Below are positions 33,872-45,408 of a stretch of 64,000 nt of DNA, one piece after another. The DNA is from Trichaptum fuscoviolaceum. Taxonomy: Eukaryota; Basidiomycota; Agaricomycetes; Hymenochaetales; Trichaptaceae. The stretch is from assembly GCA_910574455.1 (NCBI GenBank), contig CAJSYZ010000007.1, positions 2,425,773 through 2,489,772 of the forward strand, in the 5' to 3' direction. The notes beneath the pieces are model-generated. The model was not told the DNA's origin. It did not search any database and saw nothing but the letters and a program-made list of their open reading frames with translations. A program made the position numbers and the translations under genes. The stretch's first letter is position 1; the number at the start of each line of letters is the position of its first letter.

Positions 33872-35400
33872 ATGACCTCGCAGGCGAGCTTGCAAGGAAT
33901 CGATGTCGGTGAGCTTCGTAATCACAGATAGAATTGCACCTCAAACTCATGAGGCCTTTGAACGAAGCCCATCGATACCAAGGGCTTTTCGTCGCTCTTC
34001 AAGTCATCGGTGGTCAATTTGGACTGCCTTTGTTCATAGGAACAATGGTATTGGCACGGAGCGTCAAGCAGCACCTTATTCTTGCAAATTTTTGCGCTTC
34101 GTGGATTGTCTACTCTTTGGCGTACATTCTAAGGTGAGAATTATGTTAATAGTATTATTAGTACCAAGTTCTCACTGAATGTCGCTGGCATAGCGTGTAT
34201 GCTGGCGGTGAAATACCCGAGGGGCCCCCTTCTACCCTTTGTGTTGCTCAAACTTCTTTGGTATTTGGAGTTGTACCTCTGCAAGTAAATTTGTCAACTC
34301 GATTATTGTCGTCGTGGTTGAACTTTGATAACCTCGCAGGGCAGTGACAGCGTATTGCGCTCTACACGTTCAGATCTGGCTGGGACTTCGTACAGCCTTA
34401 TATGATGACTCGTGGACATCGAAGTATCAAAGGCGCATTCTTACCTTTGTGAGTTAAAAATGCATATCGTACTTCAAAGCAGGAACTTGTAACTCAGTAC
34501 AAGAAGCTCAGATTTTCTATGCACCATATGTTGTTTTCTTTGCCTTCACTATCGGAACACTAGTGGTAAGATAAATCCTTCTACTTTCGCTTGGGAATTC
34601 CAGTAACAATCAATAAGATCTGCCTTCGGAACCCCGAGGTGATAGACAAAACTGAGACGTATTACTGTACGCTCAGTCACAATGGCATGTGCGTGTGTTA
34701 GCTGTTTCTTCCTTTGAAAACATGCTCACCCTCTCTTATCCAATTGTCAGGAAGATCGCGTCCCCAGCATACGCAGCAGCTGTCATAGCCTTCATGCTGG
34801 CACTTGAGAGTACGTATTCTACGTATATTACCATATCATGTTCTTATGATGAATGCTTTCCCTCTTTAGTTCACATAGCGATCACGATCATCCCCCGCTG
34901 GAAGGTCGTGCGCCGAACCAAGACGATTAGTAGAGCATCCTTGTCCATGCTTGTCCGCATTTGCGTTTTCGGCATATATGGTATTATAACGTTAGCGTAA
35001 GCGGCTTTTCCAGATTTAACCCGTCTTTTATGATTCACGTTCCCAGACACTCACATCTCTCCCTTTCAGCGCGTGCGCGGCTTTCATAACCAAGTCATCC
35101 AGTTTCTGGCCCTACTTTGTACAAGCCTCGCGTTAGTCTTCAAAATTTCTTATCTTTGTGATAAAAACCCACTTACACGATACTGTACTTGGTTTCCAAA
35201 ACACAGTACCTACTGCAATTTTCTGCGTATTCGGGACCAGAGGTGATGTCTGGTCTGCGTGGTGTTTCTGGCGCCATCCCAAAAGCGAAGACGTCATAAG
35301 GACAAAGCTTTCGGAAAATATCAATGTCACACTGGACTCTCAGATCAGTTTGGAGGAGGGTGCCCCGCCGAAAGTACCAGAGAAAGACCGTCCTCTGTAA
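33872..35400 (+). CDS. Seven-transmembrane receptor-like protein, paralogue B
   Basis: Tandem paralogue of the gene at 31155. ATG at 33872 gives MTSQASLQGIDV, spliced across gtgagc to AHRYQGLFVALQVIGGQFG, PLFIGTMVLARSVKQH and NFCASWIVYSLAYIL. Later exons read VYAGGEIPEGPPSTLCVAQT, VFGVVPLQ, YCALHVQIWLGLRTALY, FYAPYVVFFAFTIGTLV and CLRNPEVIDKTETYYCTL. They continue with SPAYAAAVIAFMLALE, IAITIIPRWKVVRRTKTISR, RICVFGIYGIITL and FCVFGTRGDVWSAWCFWRHP, with a hydrophilic tail ending PEKDRPL at TAA 35398. Intron positions match paralogue A. The two share most membrane segments but differ in loops and tail, suggesting divergence of ligand or regulation. Function inferred only as membrane receptor-like. 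Confidence 0.77.
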
Positions 35401-35699
35401 ACAGCTGGCCTGTTGTATTTATTCGCAGTACCAAAGCTTCAGGATGAAAATGTACGATGTATGTAGTATTGTAAGTTCAACGCGTCGAAATTCACGGTGT
35501 AATATATTTCCGATCCTTTTTGCTCAGACTTCTGCGCTTCACAAACGGAGTCAAGAGGAAAATGAATGATTATTTTGTATAGGTCGTTCTATATGCACAC
35601 AATGCCAATAATGCTAGGAAAGAAACAACAAGTACATAAAAGTCCGGCTACCGTCCGGTTACGTTACGGTATCACAAGAACAAGGGTAGAGAAATCAAA

Positions 35700-37476
35700 T
35701 CAGAGCTTGCTCGTGAACTGAGACTCAGTTACACCCTTGCCCATAGCTGCGGTTGACGAGACACCGCCAGTGACAGTCTTCAGGAGGTTATCCACATAGT
35801 CCGCGCCGCTCCACTTCTGGTGGGTGAGGACGTCGCAGCCAATCTCGCGCTCTTGGCGCTGTACAATCTCGACGTACGCCTTCATGCCCTCCGTCGCATA
35901 GGCCTTCGCGAAGCGGTCCGAGATGTACGCGTTCGAGTGCAGGCCACCGAGGGTGATGAACTGCCACACGAACCCGAGCTTGCCGAGAGCCCAGACGTAG
36001 TCGCGCATCTCGCGCTCGCCGAGCCCCGCCGCCTCCCAGTTGAACGACGGCGAGAGATTGTACGCGAGCCATGCGTCCGGGTGCACGGCGTGCACGCCCG
36101 CTGCGAACTCTTGCGCCTGAGCGAGGATCGGCTTCTTTGTCTCCATCCACAGCGCGTCGGTGTATGGCGCAAAGGCGATCGCGCGGTTCACGGCGCATTG
36201 GGTGCCGCCGTTGTAGCGGTAGAAGCCTTCGCGCGTGCGGGGGGCATCCCAGTCCCAGTGGGGGACTTGGCGTAATCCGTACTCCCGTGCGATGGCGATC
36301 GCGCCGTCATGGGACGCGTGTGCGACGCGGGCTGCGAACTCTCCGGCCTTCTGTGCGGAGAACGAGGAAGACTGTGCCTTTAGGGCGTCCGAGAGTGCTT
36401 CGCCGAAGGATTTGATGCCAGCCTGCTCGACCCATGCATCTTCTACGGCCTGGAGCGCATCTCCGGTCTTGCCCGATCGCTCAGCCTCGTTCATCACATT
36501 GACAAGCGGGCGGAGAGAAGGGTTCGTTGAGCCGAGGATGAACGCGTGGTCGCGCTCGTCGACGTTAGTGGTGATGAGTGTTGCGGCTTCAGAGTCCGTA
36601 CGGCACACGACAAGGTTCTCCACACCCATGATGTCCATTTGCAAACGAATGGCGACTAAACGATTGATGTGCTCTTGGATGGGAACAAGAACCTTTCCAG
36701 CCATGTGTCCGCACTTCTTCGTGCCCGGCGCCTGATCTTCGATATGAATTCCTGCTGCGCCTTTCTCGACGAACATCTTCGTTAGTTTCATGACAGCGGT
36801 CAAACCACCATGTCCCGTATCCGCGTCCGCAACGATCGGCCGGAGGTAGTCGATGTAAGGAGTCGAGGAGCGTTCAGCATCAGTCATCCGGGAGCGCGCT
36901 TCCCGTTGCTTGCGGTCGTGGAAGAGCTGGGCCATGAAGAGGTGTTCCACCTTGTTCGGCACGGTGTTTGAGGGATAATCTACGAACATTTTAGCACCAA
37001 CACCGCTGTCTGGCTAGTGCAATAGCTTACCAGCAAGGTCCGGTCCAGGCTCATTCGTGCTGGACGCAGTGCTTGATGACTGCCACCCGGAAACGTAGAC
37101 AGTCTCGAGGTACTTTGCCATTTGTGTCACCTGCACTGGGTCAAGGCTGGATTCCATGATTTAGATGGCTGCTGCACAGATAATGGCAAATTGACTTACG
37201 CTCCGTAGGTATGTGAAGGAGTCTTCGTCTTCCAGTGTTCCGAGAGCAGTTTGAAGAGTTTCTTGCCTTGGAGGTCCGAAGGGTAGGAGATTGGGATCGT
37301 GCCTCTCTTCGAGACAACATCTGCGGCAGAGTATGGCCGGGTGGTGCGCTTGAAGCGCGGGCTCTGCAACATCCATAAGCAACATGTTCTCTAAAATCGC
37401 ATTGCTCTGTACACACCTTCCACCACTGCTCGACGTCCCGGACCTCCTTTTCAAATGCCAATCGTTCAGCACTCAT
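35700..37476 (-). CDS. ICL1: Isocitrate lyase
   Basis: Glyoxylate-cycle enzyme splitting isocitrate into glyoxylate and succinate, peroxisomal or cytosolic in fungi. ATG at 37476 begins [20 protein letters not shown]. Spliced exons give [40 protein letters not shown] and [19 protein letters not shown]. The large last exon has [35 protein letters not shown] (active-site KKCGH), [66 protein letters not shown] and [19 protein letters not shown]. It ends [12 protein letters not shown] is a perfect PTS1 peroxisomal targeting signal. GC-rich third positions in 35900-36400 mark it as highly expressed. Complete, about 535 aa. Confidence 0.97.
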
Positions 37477-37726
37477 ATCTCCTATGGAACTTTTGTTCGT
37501 GAAAGAGGAAAGAGCTTCTGAAAAGAGCGGGAAAATGATGAATAAAATAAAATTTCAGGTGGGGTCTGCGGGGGTGACCAGGCGGGGACTGGATAAAGGC
37601 AGGCGTAGGAGCATGGCGATGGCTATATAGTGATTTAGATGCGGACGTTTGGTCGGAGGAGCGGAGGAAGGTGAATGTCGGCCATCGCATGTGATTCGTT
37701 TTTCCCTTTCCCGGCTACTACACCTG

Positions 37727-38159
37727 CTATACGGACCTTCCCGATCGACTCTCCCGGTTCTCCTCCGGCCCCCTTTCATCCAATGCACGCACAACACCGC
37801 AACATCTCCTGATTTCTAGTGCAAAATGTCTTGCGTTCTCTAGCCTAGAAATATAATCCTAAGGCATGAGTCTTGAGTAGAAAAAGGTATGGGGACTTAC
37901 GCTCTAATGCCGCATGGTAATCGCTCGCAAGTGCAGCTACTAATCTTCGCTCTAAATGCTCATGCTTGCGCCCTTCAGCCCCTCCATCCTTTCCCATACA
38001 CACGTGAAATAGTTCGGATATCATGAGAGTCGACAGAGGAGGCTTTTGATAATCTCCGTATGAAGGGTTATCAATGAAGAACTTGTTGACTTCGAGTGCC
38101 CATCGTCGAGCTCTTTGCGCCTTCATCGAGCTACAAATGAAGGCGCGGTCTGCCCCGAG
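37727..38159 (-). CDS. Unrecognised protein fragment (3' exons; 5' part not defined)
   Basis: An exon starting after a tatgtag acceptor at 38160 reads ELGADRAFICSSMKAQRARR, WALEVNKFFIDNPSY, TLMISELFHVCMG and LERRLVAALASDYHAALE. A gtaagt intron (about 37850-37905) then joins QNARHFALEIRRCC and an Arg/Glu-rich end with TAG at 37727. The open, well-spliced frame looks genuine. I could not find a convincing first exon or recognise the family. It ends in the 250 bases upstream of isocitrate lyase. Confidence 0.35.
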
Positions 38160-39098
38160 TTCCTACATAAAGCCAGGTCAATCGGTTAACCCACCTCCAC
38201 CCGAACAGTTCAAGGCGAATACACTGCGATTTACGGGGAGCCGTCCCCGATGTCCGGTACGAGTGATGTTTTTTGAGTCCGTCATCTCCCTTCGTTGTAC
38301 TTCTCCTCTGTTCCTAATACCCCACATTCCCTCCCGAAATGCCCCGCGTCTTTTAATTATACATGGTCTGATGTTCTAGAGCGTCGATCGGGGCGGTGTG
38401 GGGTTCGAGTTAGGTGTTGTGTTGACGCCTAGCCTCGGTCGAGCTGACTATGATTCAAATCGTTGGTGACTCGAAAGCTCAGGACCGTGTGTGCCATTCA
38501 GGCTAGTACAAACATCCTATAACGCTATCTCGTGAACTTGAAGTGAAAGTCAAGTTAAGATAGAAATGTTAGCTGTGTACATACATAGTTCAAGTACAAT
38601 CACTACTCAAGTCTTACAGCACCCATCGACTCCTTTCAAATGATGCCGTAGACTGCTCCAACGCAGTGCCAACACTTCCTAATCATTGAGCACGTTGCTG
38701 GTATGTACTTCAAGCGACTCATGCACAAGTGCCGAGGGCCTCGAGCTTCAATTTGGTGCATGGCAGAGCGTTCTCGATTCTGGATGTGGACATGGGCGAT
38801 CTTGTGCGCGATGGGAACGGGTTCAGGTGAACATGGCTGTACTTGCGACAGCAATAGTCGCTGTTTCCATGGCTCCATGGTCTACAATTGGCATTGTTGA
38901 CTATAATTTACCACTCAGTATTCAATTAATGCTACAATAGACAAAATAAGACAGGGCGGTAACACATGCGCAAATAGTACTGATACAAATGTTTCATGAC
39001 TTGAATGTAAATAAATACCTCTGAAATATACATTGAAAACACAAGCCAGAGAACTTCGGTTACAAGAAAAATTGTACTTGCAGAGCCAGTTGAAGACA
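38160..39098. other. Intergenic region, start of the accessory compartment
   Basis: About 940 bases without a recognised gene. It may contain the missing first exon of the preceding gene. From here rightwards the TTCAAG/CTTGAA words become more frequent (for example 38532-38552). Confidence 0.3.
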
Positions 39099-41978
39099 CT
39101 AGTAGGTCTTCCGCAACTTCTGATTCGGCGGTCCCCTTGCCATTCTGGAAGGCACTGGTTCACCGTAAAATTGCGCCGGTGACATCGTTGGGACTGACAG
39201 GTTGGTGTCTTCTCTCGAACGCTTTCCTAATGACTGGGAAGGGGAGGGTGCAGGGAGGTACGATCCTGCAGAACGAGACTCCTGAGGTTGGTCAAGTGCA
39301 GGTGCAAGTGGTGGTGCTTCCGAATCCCCTGCAGTCACTGATCGCATTGCCTGAGATCTTAGAACCTGCTTTCTAAGAGCCTCCTGTTTTACAACAGGAG
39401 CCATCCGAGGATCGGGCTTTTTCTTCAAGTGGTCGCCAAGTTTCGTGCTACCGATTACTTCAGAGAACGTTCGAGGTTGACTCTTGCCATCCCTAGCTAA
39501 TGCAAAGGCTGAACTGAACGGGTCGTCAGACACATCCGCCGCAGATTGTACCCGCCCAGCCTTTACAGCAGGCACAACGTCGGTGGCAGAGTCCAATGGA
39601 GCGTTATCTTCCACGGGACTCCCCGATGTCGCAGTCGCCTCTGTATCGTGAATACGTCCGCCGGATTGTCCGTCCCGCGTACGTATTCCAGTGCCTTTGG
39701 GTTTGCGTTCGAGGATTACCAAAGTTGCGTCAATCGCCTGAACCATCTTACCCAACACCTTATCGGTGTCGGGTTCAACGAATCGAGTCGTTGTATCGTC
39801 GAGTAGGAAACCGATCAAGTTCTCGGGCACTTGTTTTGAAGCTGCCGACTGTTTCTGCGCAGGATCGAAGAGAATCAGACGCAAGAGCTCCAAACATCGA
39901 CTGATGGGCTTGAAGTAAGGGTGCATCTTCTCAAGAATATTTAGTTTGAACTCTTCCTCGTCTTGCATTGTCAAACGCTTCGAAGCTGCGATAGTGGTCA
40001 AGCTAGTTTCTTCCACAAGTCCTTCGGGATTCCACAGAAGCTGCGATAGTGTTCAAGCTAGTTTCATCCACAAGTCCCTCGGGATTCCACATTCTTATGA
40101 TCGAACTATCCAAGTCGAATTTTCCATCAAACACACGTTCCATCATGTTCTGACCCGCCTGAGTAAAGGTCAGCCAGATCAGAACATATAACGTTGACTC
40201 TGCATCAAGCAGTGCCGTATATTTGCCACGTTGGGCCAGAACATCGCTGGCCATATACGGAAGAGTCCCCTTCAAGTACCAACCGGACATCAGACATTAT
40301 CTGCGAGAGCTTGTATGTAAATTACACTCACTGAACGTCTCGCTTTAGAAATGATTCTGTCCACTGTATTCTCAATGGCAAAATCGAAGTCGATTAAATA
40401 GCCCTTCCGATAACCCGGGCCGTCCTTAACCAATACTATGTTTCCAAGACTGATATCTCGGTGTAAGATGTTTCTTTCATTCAGATCTTTGATCGCTACA
40501 AATGGCAAGGTAAGTCGGATATGTCATCTTATTACAACAAAATGAACTTACTTTGCAAGACATCACGAATCGCACCCATCAGTTCCGGCAACGATGAAAA
40601 GCTTTTCAACGACTCTCCACAGGGATACATGACAAGACGGTGATGGTCACGTATCTCGACTCCGGTTTTGGGCCCACGAAAACGTTCCGTACTGTCCATC
40701 ACCATTTGTCCCGACTCGTCGGGAACATGAACTATTTCATGTGCGATAAGTTCAGGGACGTTCTTAATCTTGCATTCATTCAGGAAAGCAAGTATATGGT
40801 GTTCCTCATGATGCCGAGACCGATCGACGAAGGAATCCTTGACTGCACAAACTTTGCCCCTATCCTCACCCTTCCGTCTTACAACTTTGAGACAGACAGT
40901 GCCTCGTCCACGAATCGAACGGTCGGTGAAAATAGTGCCCTTGATGAAGTATCCTTGATTTCGTACCGTGAGGCATTTCTTACCCTTTTCCGTAGAAAAG
41001 GAAGGGTCATAGCCTAAGTGGACTTTGTCCATGAAAAGAATGCAGATGGCGACACGCAAGAAAATTAACGGTTCTTTGTGAACGTCGTGCTCGCGGGAAT
41101 ACAGGACGCCAGACCGGTCGAAGACGTAGAATGTAAGTTTCGTATGTCGGAGGCCGAAGGCAACGAAGTAGCGGCGATCGTATTGTTCTTCAAAGCAGAT
41201 TCTCGCATATTCGGAAAGCTGCTCTCGCTCGTCTTTCTGAGACTGAGAGGCTACTTTGAGCGACACTATGCTTCGGAAATCTTTCCAGCTCAGATCTGTC
41301 CGCCCTACACCAGAGCGCGGGATGACGACGAGATCAGGGTTTCTTCGCGTAGTGTGTTTGGTGATTGGCCCGCTGAATCTGTACTGATGCGAAAACACAA
41401 GGTCATTTTCCGACTTTTCCTTCTTCAACAGTGTACGAACGTCATCAGCGACTTCGTTGAGATACTCGCCAAGCTCCATTTCTGTGTTCTTCTTGTGTGT
41501 CGGTGGCCAACCATTCCATTTCTTAAACTTTTTCAAATATCTGCAAAAGGCGCCCCTCGTGGGAGACAACCGGTTCAGAATGTCGTCCAGGTCGAAAGGT
41601 GGTGGTAAAGCCTTCAATACGAGTTCCTCCTCGCACAGGATGGCACCCTCCAATTCTAAAGCGAGCGAAGCGTATGCATCTTCTTGATACATCTTGTTCG
41701 GCGTAACTCGAGCGAGGGCAAGGCGGCTACTATGAGGTTTAATTATCACGGGCGACGTAGTAGGTGCAGGTTTTTTCCAGAGTGATAGGCTCCTGGTCTT
41801 TCCCGGCCTTCTCTGACTTGGCTCGGCGCTTGGAACAGGGTACTATGCGCGTGGGAGCTACCTTGTCTTCGTGCGGGACCTCGTCGTCGTCCCAGTCGTT
41901 AGCGTCTTCGTCGTCCGGTATATAGAGTTTTTCTTTCGCGACGAAAGTAGAAAGTCTAAGGGGTTGGGTGTCTGTCAT
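39099..41978 (-). pseudogene. FunK1-type fungal protein kinase, frame broken after the catalytic domain
   Basis: FunK1 kinases are a mushroom-expanded family of unknown substrate. ATG at 41978 gives MTDTQPLRLSTFVAKEK and an acidic and basic N-terminus, spliced (64-base intron) to MYQEDAYASLALELEGA. The FunK1 N-domain follows (LSPTRGAFCRYLKKFKKWNG, PDLVVIPRSG, AFGLRHTKLTFYVFDRSG). The kinase part has VCAVKDSF (Lys), then after an intron ILHRDISLGNIVLVKD (catalytic HRD) and LIDFDFAIEN (DFD in place of DFG, usual in this family). GTLPYMASDVLAQ and YVLIWLTFT follow. A 55-bp tandem duplication at 39982-40091 then shifts the frame: WNPEGLVDETSLNTIAA runs to a stop near 40003. The natural continuation (EETSLTTIAASKRLTMQDEE to KLRKTY at 39099) is in another frame. 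The catalytic domain is intact, so a truncated kinase could still be made. Confidence 0.8.
39982..40091. repeat. 55-bp tandem duplication in the FunK1 gene
   Basis: Units 39982-40036 and 40037-40091 both read GAAGCTGCGATAGTG then TCAAGCTAGTTTC and end GGGATTCCACA. They differ at only about three positions. Because 55 is not a multiple of three, the second copy moves the reading frame of the gene. Confidence 0.9.
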
Positions 41979-42063
41979 GAATAGGATGCTCTTGGAAGAG
42001 AATGGGGCGTAGAAATAAGAGTGAAGTAGTAGTCTCACCTTAGCAGCGCAGGTTATATACTTG

Positions 42064-42174
42064 CGCGGTTAGCCACACTCAAAGATAAAGTGGTTAGCCA
42101 CACTTCAAAGATAAAGTGGTTAGCCACACTCAAAGATAAAGTGGTTACCCGCACTCAAAGATAAAGTCGTTAGA
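42064..42174. repeat. Four tandem 25-26 bp repeats upstream of the FunK1 gene
   Basis: The unit begins GGTTAGCCACACT and ends CAAAGATAAAGT. Four copies run head-to-tail, with small changes (one extra T, ACCCGC for AGCCAC). They end about 90 bases from the FunK1 start codon and may be promoter elements. AAAGATAAAG also resembles a GATA-type site, which is inference. Confidence 0.8.
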
Positions 42175-42980
42175 AGTACACACTCGAGTCAAAGCGATGG
42201 TTGAAGATGAACTTTCCTGCTGTGGTGCTGCCAGTGGCAGTGACTGGCCCGGGTGTGGTTCAACCACAGATAAAATGAAATTCAACGCGTAGTAACATCA
42301 GGGAAACTTCCTTTTGCTTACGGCGACTGGCGCGTCCTGGCGCGCCCTGAAGCTTTCTTAAATGGGTCGAAGCGCTGCCACGCCTGCCTGAAGGGTTGTC
42401 TGGCTGCCTGATGGCCTTAAAACACGGCGTTTCAGGATAAAATCAGTGCAAAAGGAGGGGAATTGTACATCAGGCGGCAAGCCAGGATTAAGTGAGGTTT
42501 AAGCACCGGCATGCCAGTGGGCAGTTCAAGTGCAATGGTAAGTGCAACATAAGTGCATCAGTTTCGAAACGGAAGTTCTCCAAATTGGATGTCATCACTC
42601 AACTTTGATGCTGTGTATCATTGCACTTACCAACTTGAATACATATTATATCTGATAAACACATGCCAGCAATATGATATTTCTAATCTTTCATAGTAAA
42701 GTAAAATGTTTGTTCTGGTGGAAGCGAGAAAACAATTTGCACTTGAAGGAGCACCGCTACTACTACTACTAGAGTAGTACTAGCCTGAGTCATGCCTGTG
42801 TCGATTTAAGTTGTTGTGGAAATTTTGAAAAGTCAAGCCCTGAATCATAGAGAGAGACTGGAAGATGGTAGACTACTTGTAAGTGAATAAACAGTGCTGA
42901 GGCAGGAAGTTATACATACCCTAGCATTTTTTGAACGAACCTCACACCTCTCATAACAACCGACGCTGCCACTAGTAGCG

Positions 42981-43265
42981 TCAGAATTCTCCGAGTCTAT
43001 CGTATACTGTAGGAAACAAAGGGTCAGCTTTCATTCTGTACTGAGATAGTAAACGGCTTGAATCACCTTTGTCAATCGCGTCCTCTTCGTCCAACTCGCG
43101 CCTTCCTCCGACTCGGACTCCGCAATTAGACATAAATGCTGCTATGAAGCGCAGGATAAAGGTTATAATGTTGAGTAGCATGACAGTTAATGATCGCGCG
43201 AGCATAGGATATTTAGCAAAGAGATATTTTGTCCTCCTTTTATAACTTGAAGCTGTTTGAACCAT
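42981..43265 (-). CDS. Possible small membrane protein (doubtful)
   Basis: ATG at 43263-43265 starts MVQTASSYKRRTKYLFAKYP, followed by one hydrophobic span LTVMLLNIITFILRFIAAFM and a charged tail EEDAIDK. A gtgatt donor and ctacag acceptor offer an alternative 3' splice that keeps an open frame with a CYERCE end. No homologue recognised; could be a relic or spurious. Confidence 0.28.
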   Translation of the reverse strand: MVQTASSYKRRTKYLFAKYPMLARSLTVMLLNIITFILRFIAAFMSNCGVRVGGRRELDEEDAIDKGDSSRLLSQYRMKADPLFPTVYDRLGEF

Positions 43266-43387
43266 TCTTCTGGATTATTCGAAAGAGCGCTCACCGCCCA
43301 CCGCCTGCGAGTCCGAGTCACACTGCGCAGCGCTCTGATTCTGATGGAAGAGAATAAATCCGCTTTAGTACGAAATCAAGTAAAGTT

Positions 43388-43752
43388 CATCTTGAAGTCG
43401 TCTTCTTGATTTCATTACTCTGAAGAAGCATTGGGAGACTTTGTTATATCTGATTTCCGAAGTTGATCCGGAAAAAAGAACTCACAAAATTTTAAGAGAT
43501 CGAGTCACAGTCATCTTGAAGCTGTCTTCATTTCTCTGAAGAAGCATTGTGAAGACTTTGTGATATTTGATTTCCGAGGAGACGGAAAAAAGGAACTCAC
43601 GAAATTTTAAGAGATCGAGTCACAGTCATTTTGAAGCTGTCTTCATTTCTCTGAAGAAACATTTAAAAACTTCGTGATACCTGATTTCCAAGGACTCGGA
43701 ATCGGTAACGGAAAGAAGGAACTCACGAAATTTCAAGAGATCGAGACACATT
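43388..43752. repeat. Three tandem repeats of about 115-126 bp
   Basis: Units start at 43388, 43512 and 43627, each with CAT(C/T)TTGAAG. They share CTCTGAAGAA, TGATTTCC(G/A)A, GGAACTCACGAAATTT and AGAGATCGAG. The copies differ by small indels and are about 80-90% alike by eye. They are non-coding in the frames examined. Function unknown. Confidence 0.85.
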
Positions 43753-45408
43753 CAAACTGTTTCAAGCCCACTCAGGCTAGCACTCCTCCTCGTCCACCAC
43801 ACTTTCTATCTTCGCCTCTTGGGTCCGAGTCTGCGGCTGTCCGCCTTAAAGCACGCCTTCTTTTGAGTGACCGGGGAACCGCGGAGGGGGGTGGTGCGAC
43901 AACTTTCCAATCGCCTACTAAACACTGAGTCTTTCAACGTTCGAGCTCAGGTAATTTCGTTCCTTGTCTGGGCCTGTAATTCCGAGCGATAGCGAGGTTG
44001 TGTAGTTCGCCCACGTCGCCGTAGGTTTCTTGGGCTTCCTCGAGGAAAATGGTGGAGGAAGTACAAGTTCAACAATACAGCCTGAGGTGGGTGTAAAAAG
44101 CGGTGACTCAACTTGAAGTGACACTGGCAGTCACAGGATACCTTCCTATGATTTTGGCTGTGCGCTCACTGGCACTGCCAGTGGCACCAAGGCTGCCACT
44201 GCCAGTGCAGTGGCAGCAGGCTGAGCTAAAATCTATGCTCTTGTTCACTTTTTCCTGCCTCATTTTCTCGATATTATCTCAAAAACTTATATGATATCCA
44301 TACTTCTATCACTATGCAGTTCTTGAGACCTCAAATGTGATGGTAAAGTGCTTTAACACCCTTCTGTCCTTCATGAGGGGTAACGTGTGACAAATTAAGT
44401 AGTCACTGGCAGGCTGTAGCTTCAACAAGTTCGAAAACGAAGCTGCTCAGGCTGACGTTTGTCAGTGCCAGGACCAGCAGAGATGATGTCGCGTGCACTG
44501 AAATAGTATGTAGTACGAAGCCTATCATCATGATGGTACATATGAGTTGTGGTTCCTTGGATTGCATTCATATTTACTCACCTTTTCTATCCACTCTATT
44601 TCATGTTTCTCCGAGTCTTCAGGAGGTCCTTCAAGTTCTTTCTTCGCCGTTCCCCATCCTTCAAGTTGTACAGACCTCGTACATATCTATCCCTATTTCC
44701 TTTATGCCGTAAACCATCTTCATGCTGCCTCTTTGTGCATCGTCTACAATATATATATCTCACAGTATTTGCAGAAATGTATCTTATGATAAACCCACTA
44801 CTATAGCAGTATTACTCGAACATGGTGGTAGTTCGGTACCGGAGCCTGAGGAGGGTCAGAGTCCACTGCCACTGGCAGTGGCAGCCTGAGCTTCAACTTG
44901 AACGATGGCAATGCATCATGATCCGACTTGGAGGCTGAGTCGTATGACTCCGCAACTTGAACTTTCCGTGTCCCCTTCAAGTTTAACTTCCAACGTTGTT
45001 ACGCATACAATGATTCAAGACCATGATTATACAGCCTGAAGTTCAAGTGGCTTCATCTTGAAGTAATAAGCAATAATTCCCCATAAACTTCAAATCAGGG
45101 CCCATCCGCCGAGGGAAGACGATCCTCCAACTGTCCGAGTCCAAGTCGCGAATCATGTCACTAGAACAAGTACAAGTTCAAGTTATCACTGGCTACTAGC
45201 TAGCAGTATACTTCAAGTTCACGGATGGAAACCACACTTGCAATATCATTCCCATTTCCTCAAGTCATACATGTACTACCACATAAAGCGCACGCCAAAG
45301 GCCATCAAACACAGAGCAGGAAACAAACGTACGAATACGCAACACCATCGCATGAGAATAAGAAAAGAGCTCCACTAATTACTACTATAGGAGTTGAGAG
45401 GAGCATCG

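Larger units (their letters stand above)
42175..45408. other. Gene-poor mosaic of short palindromic words
   Basis: Non-coding apart from the doubtful small ORF at 42981 and the tandem repeats at 43388. It contains repeated TGCCAGTGGCA (42230, 44165-44215, 44870), CTACTACTAG (42760), TTCAAG/CTTGAA (44055, 44890-45220) and CCGAGTC words (43310, 43825) in both orientations. No element ends, LTRs or transposase were found in it. Confidence 0.6.

Noticed and set aside
35788..36415. Long Arg-rich open frames overlapping isocitrate lyase in other frames
   Set aside because: Shadows caused by the GC-rich third positions of the true gene.
44530..44806. Three overlapping plus-strand frames of 60-85 codons rich in Phe, Leu, Ser
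   Set aside because: All three frames are open in the same T-rich DNA; no splice structure or motif.
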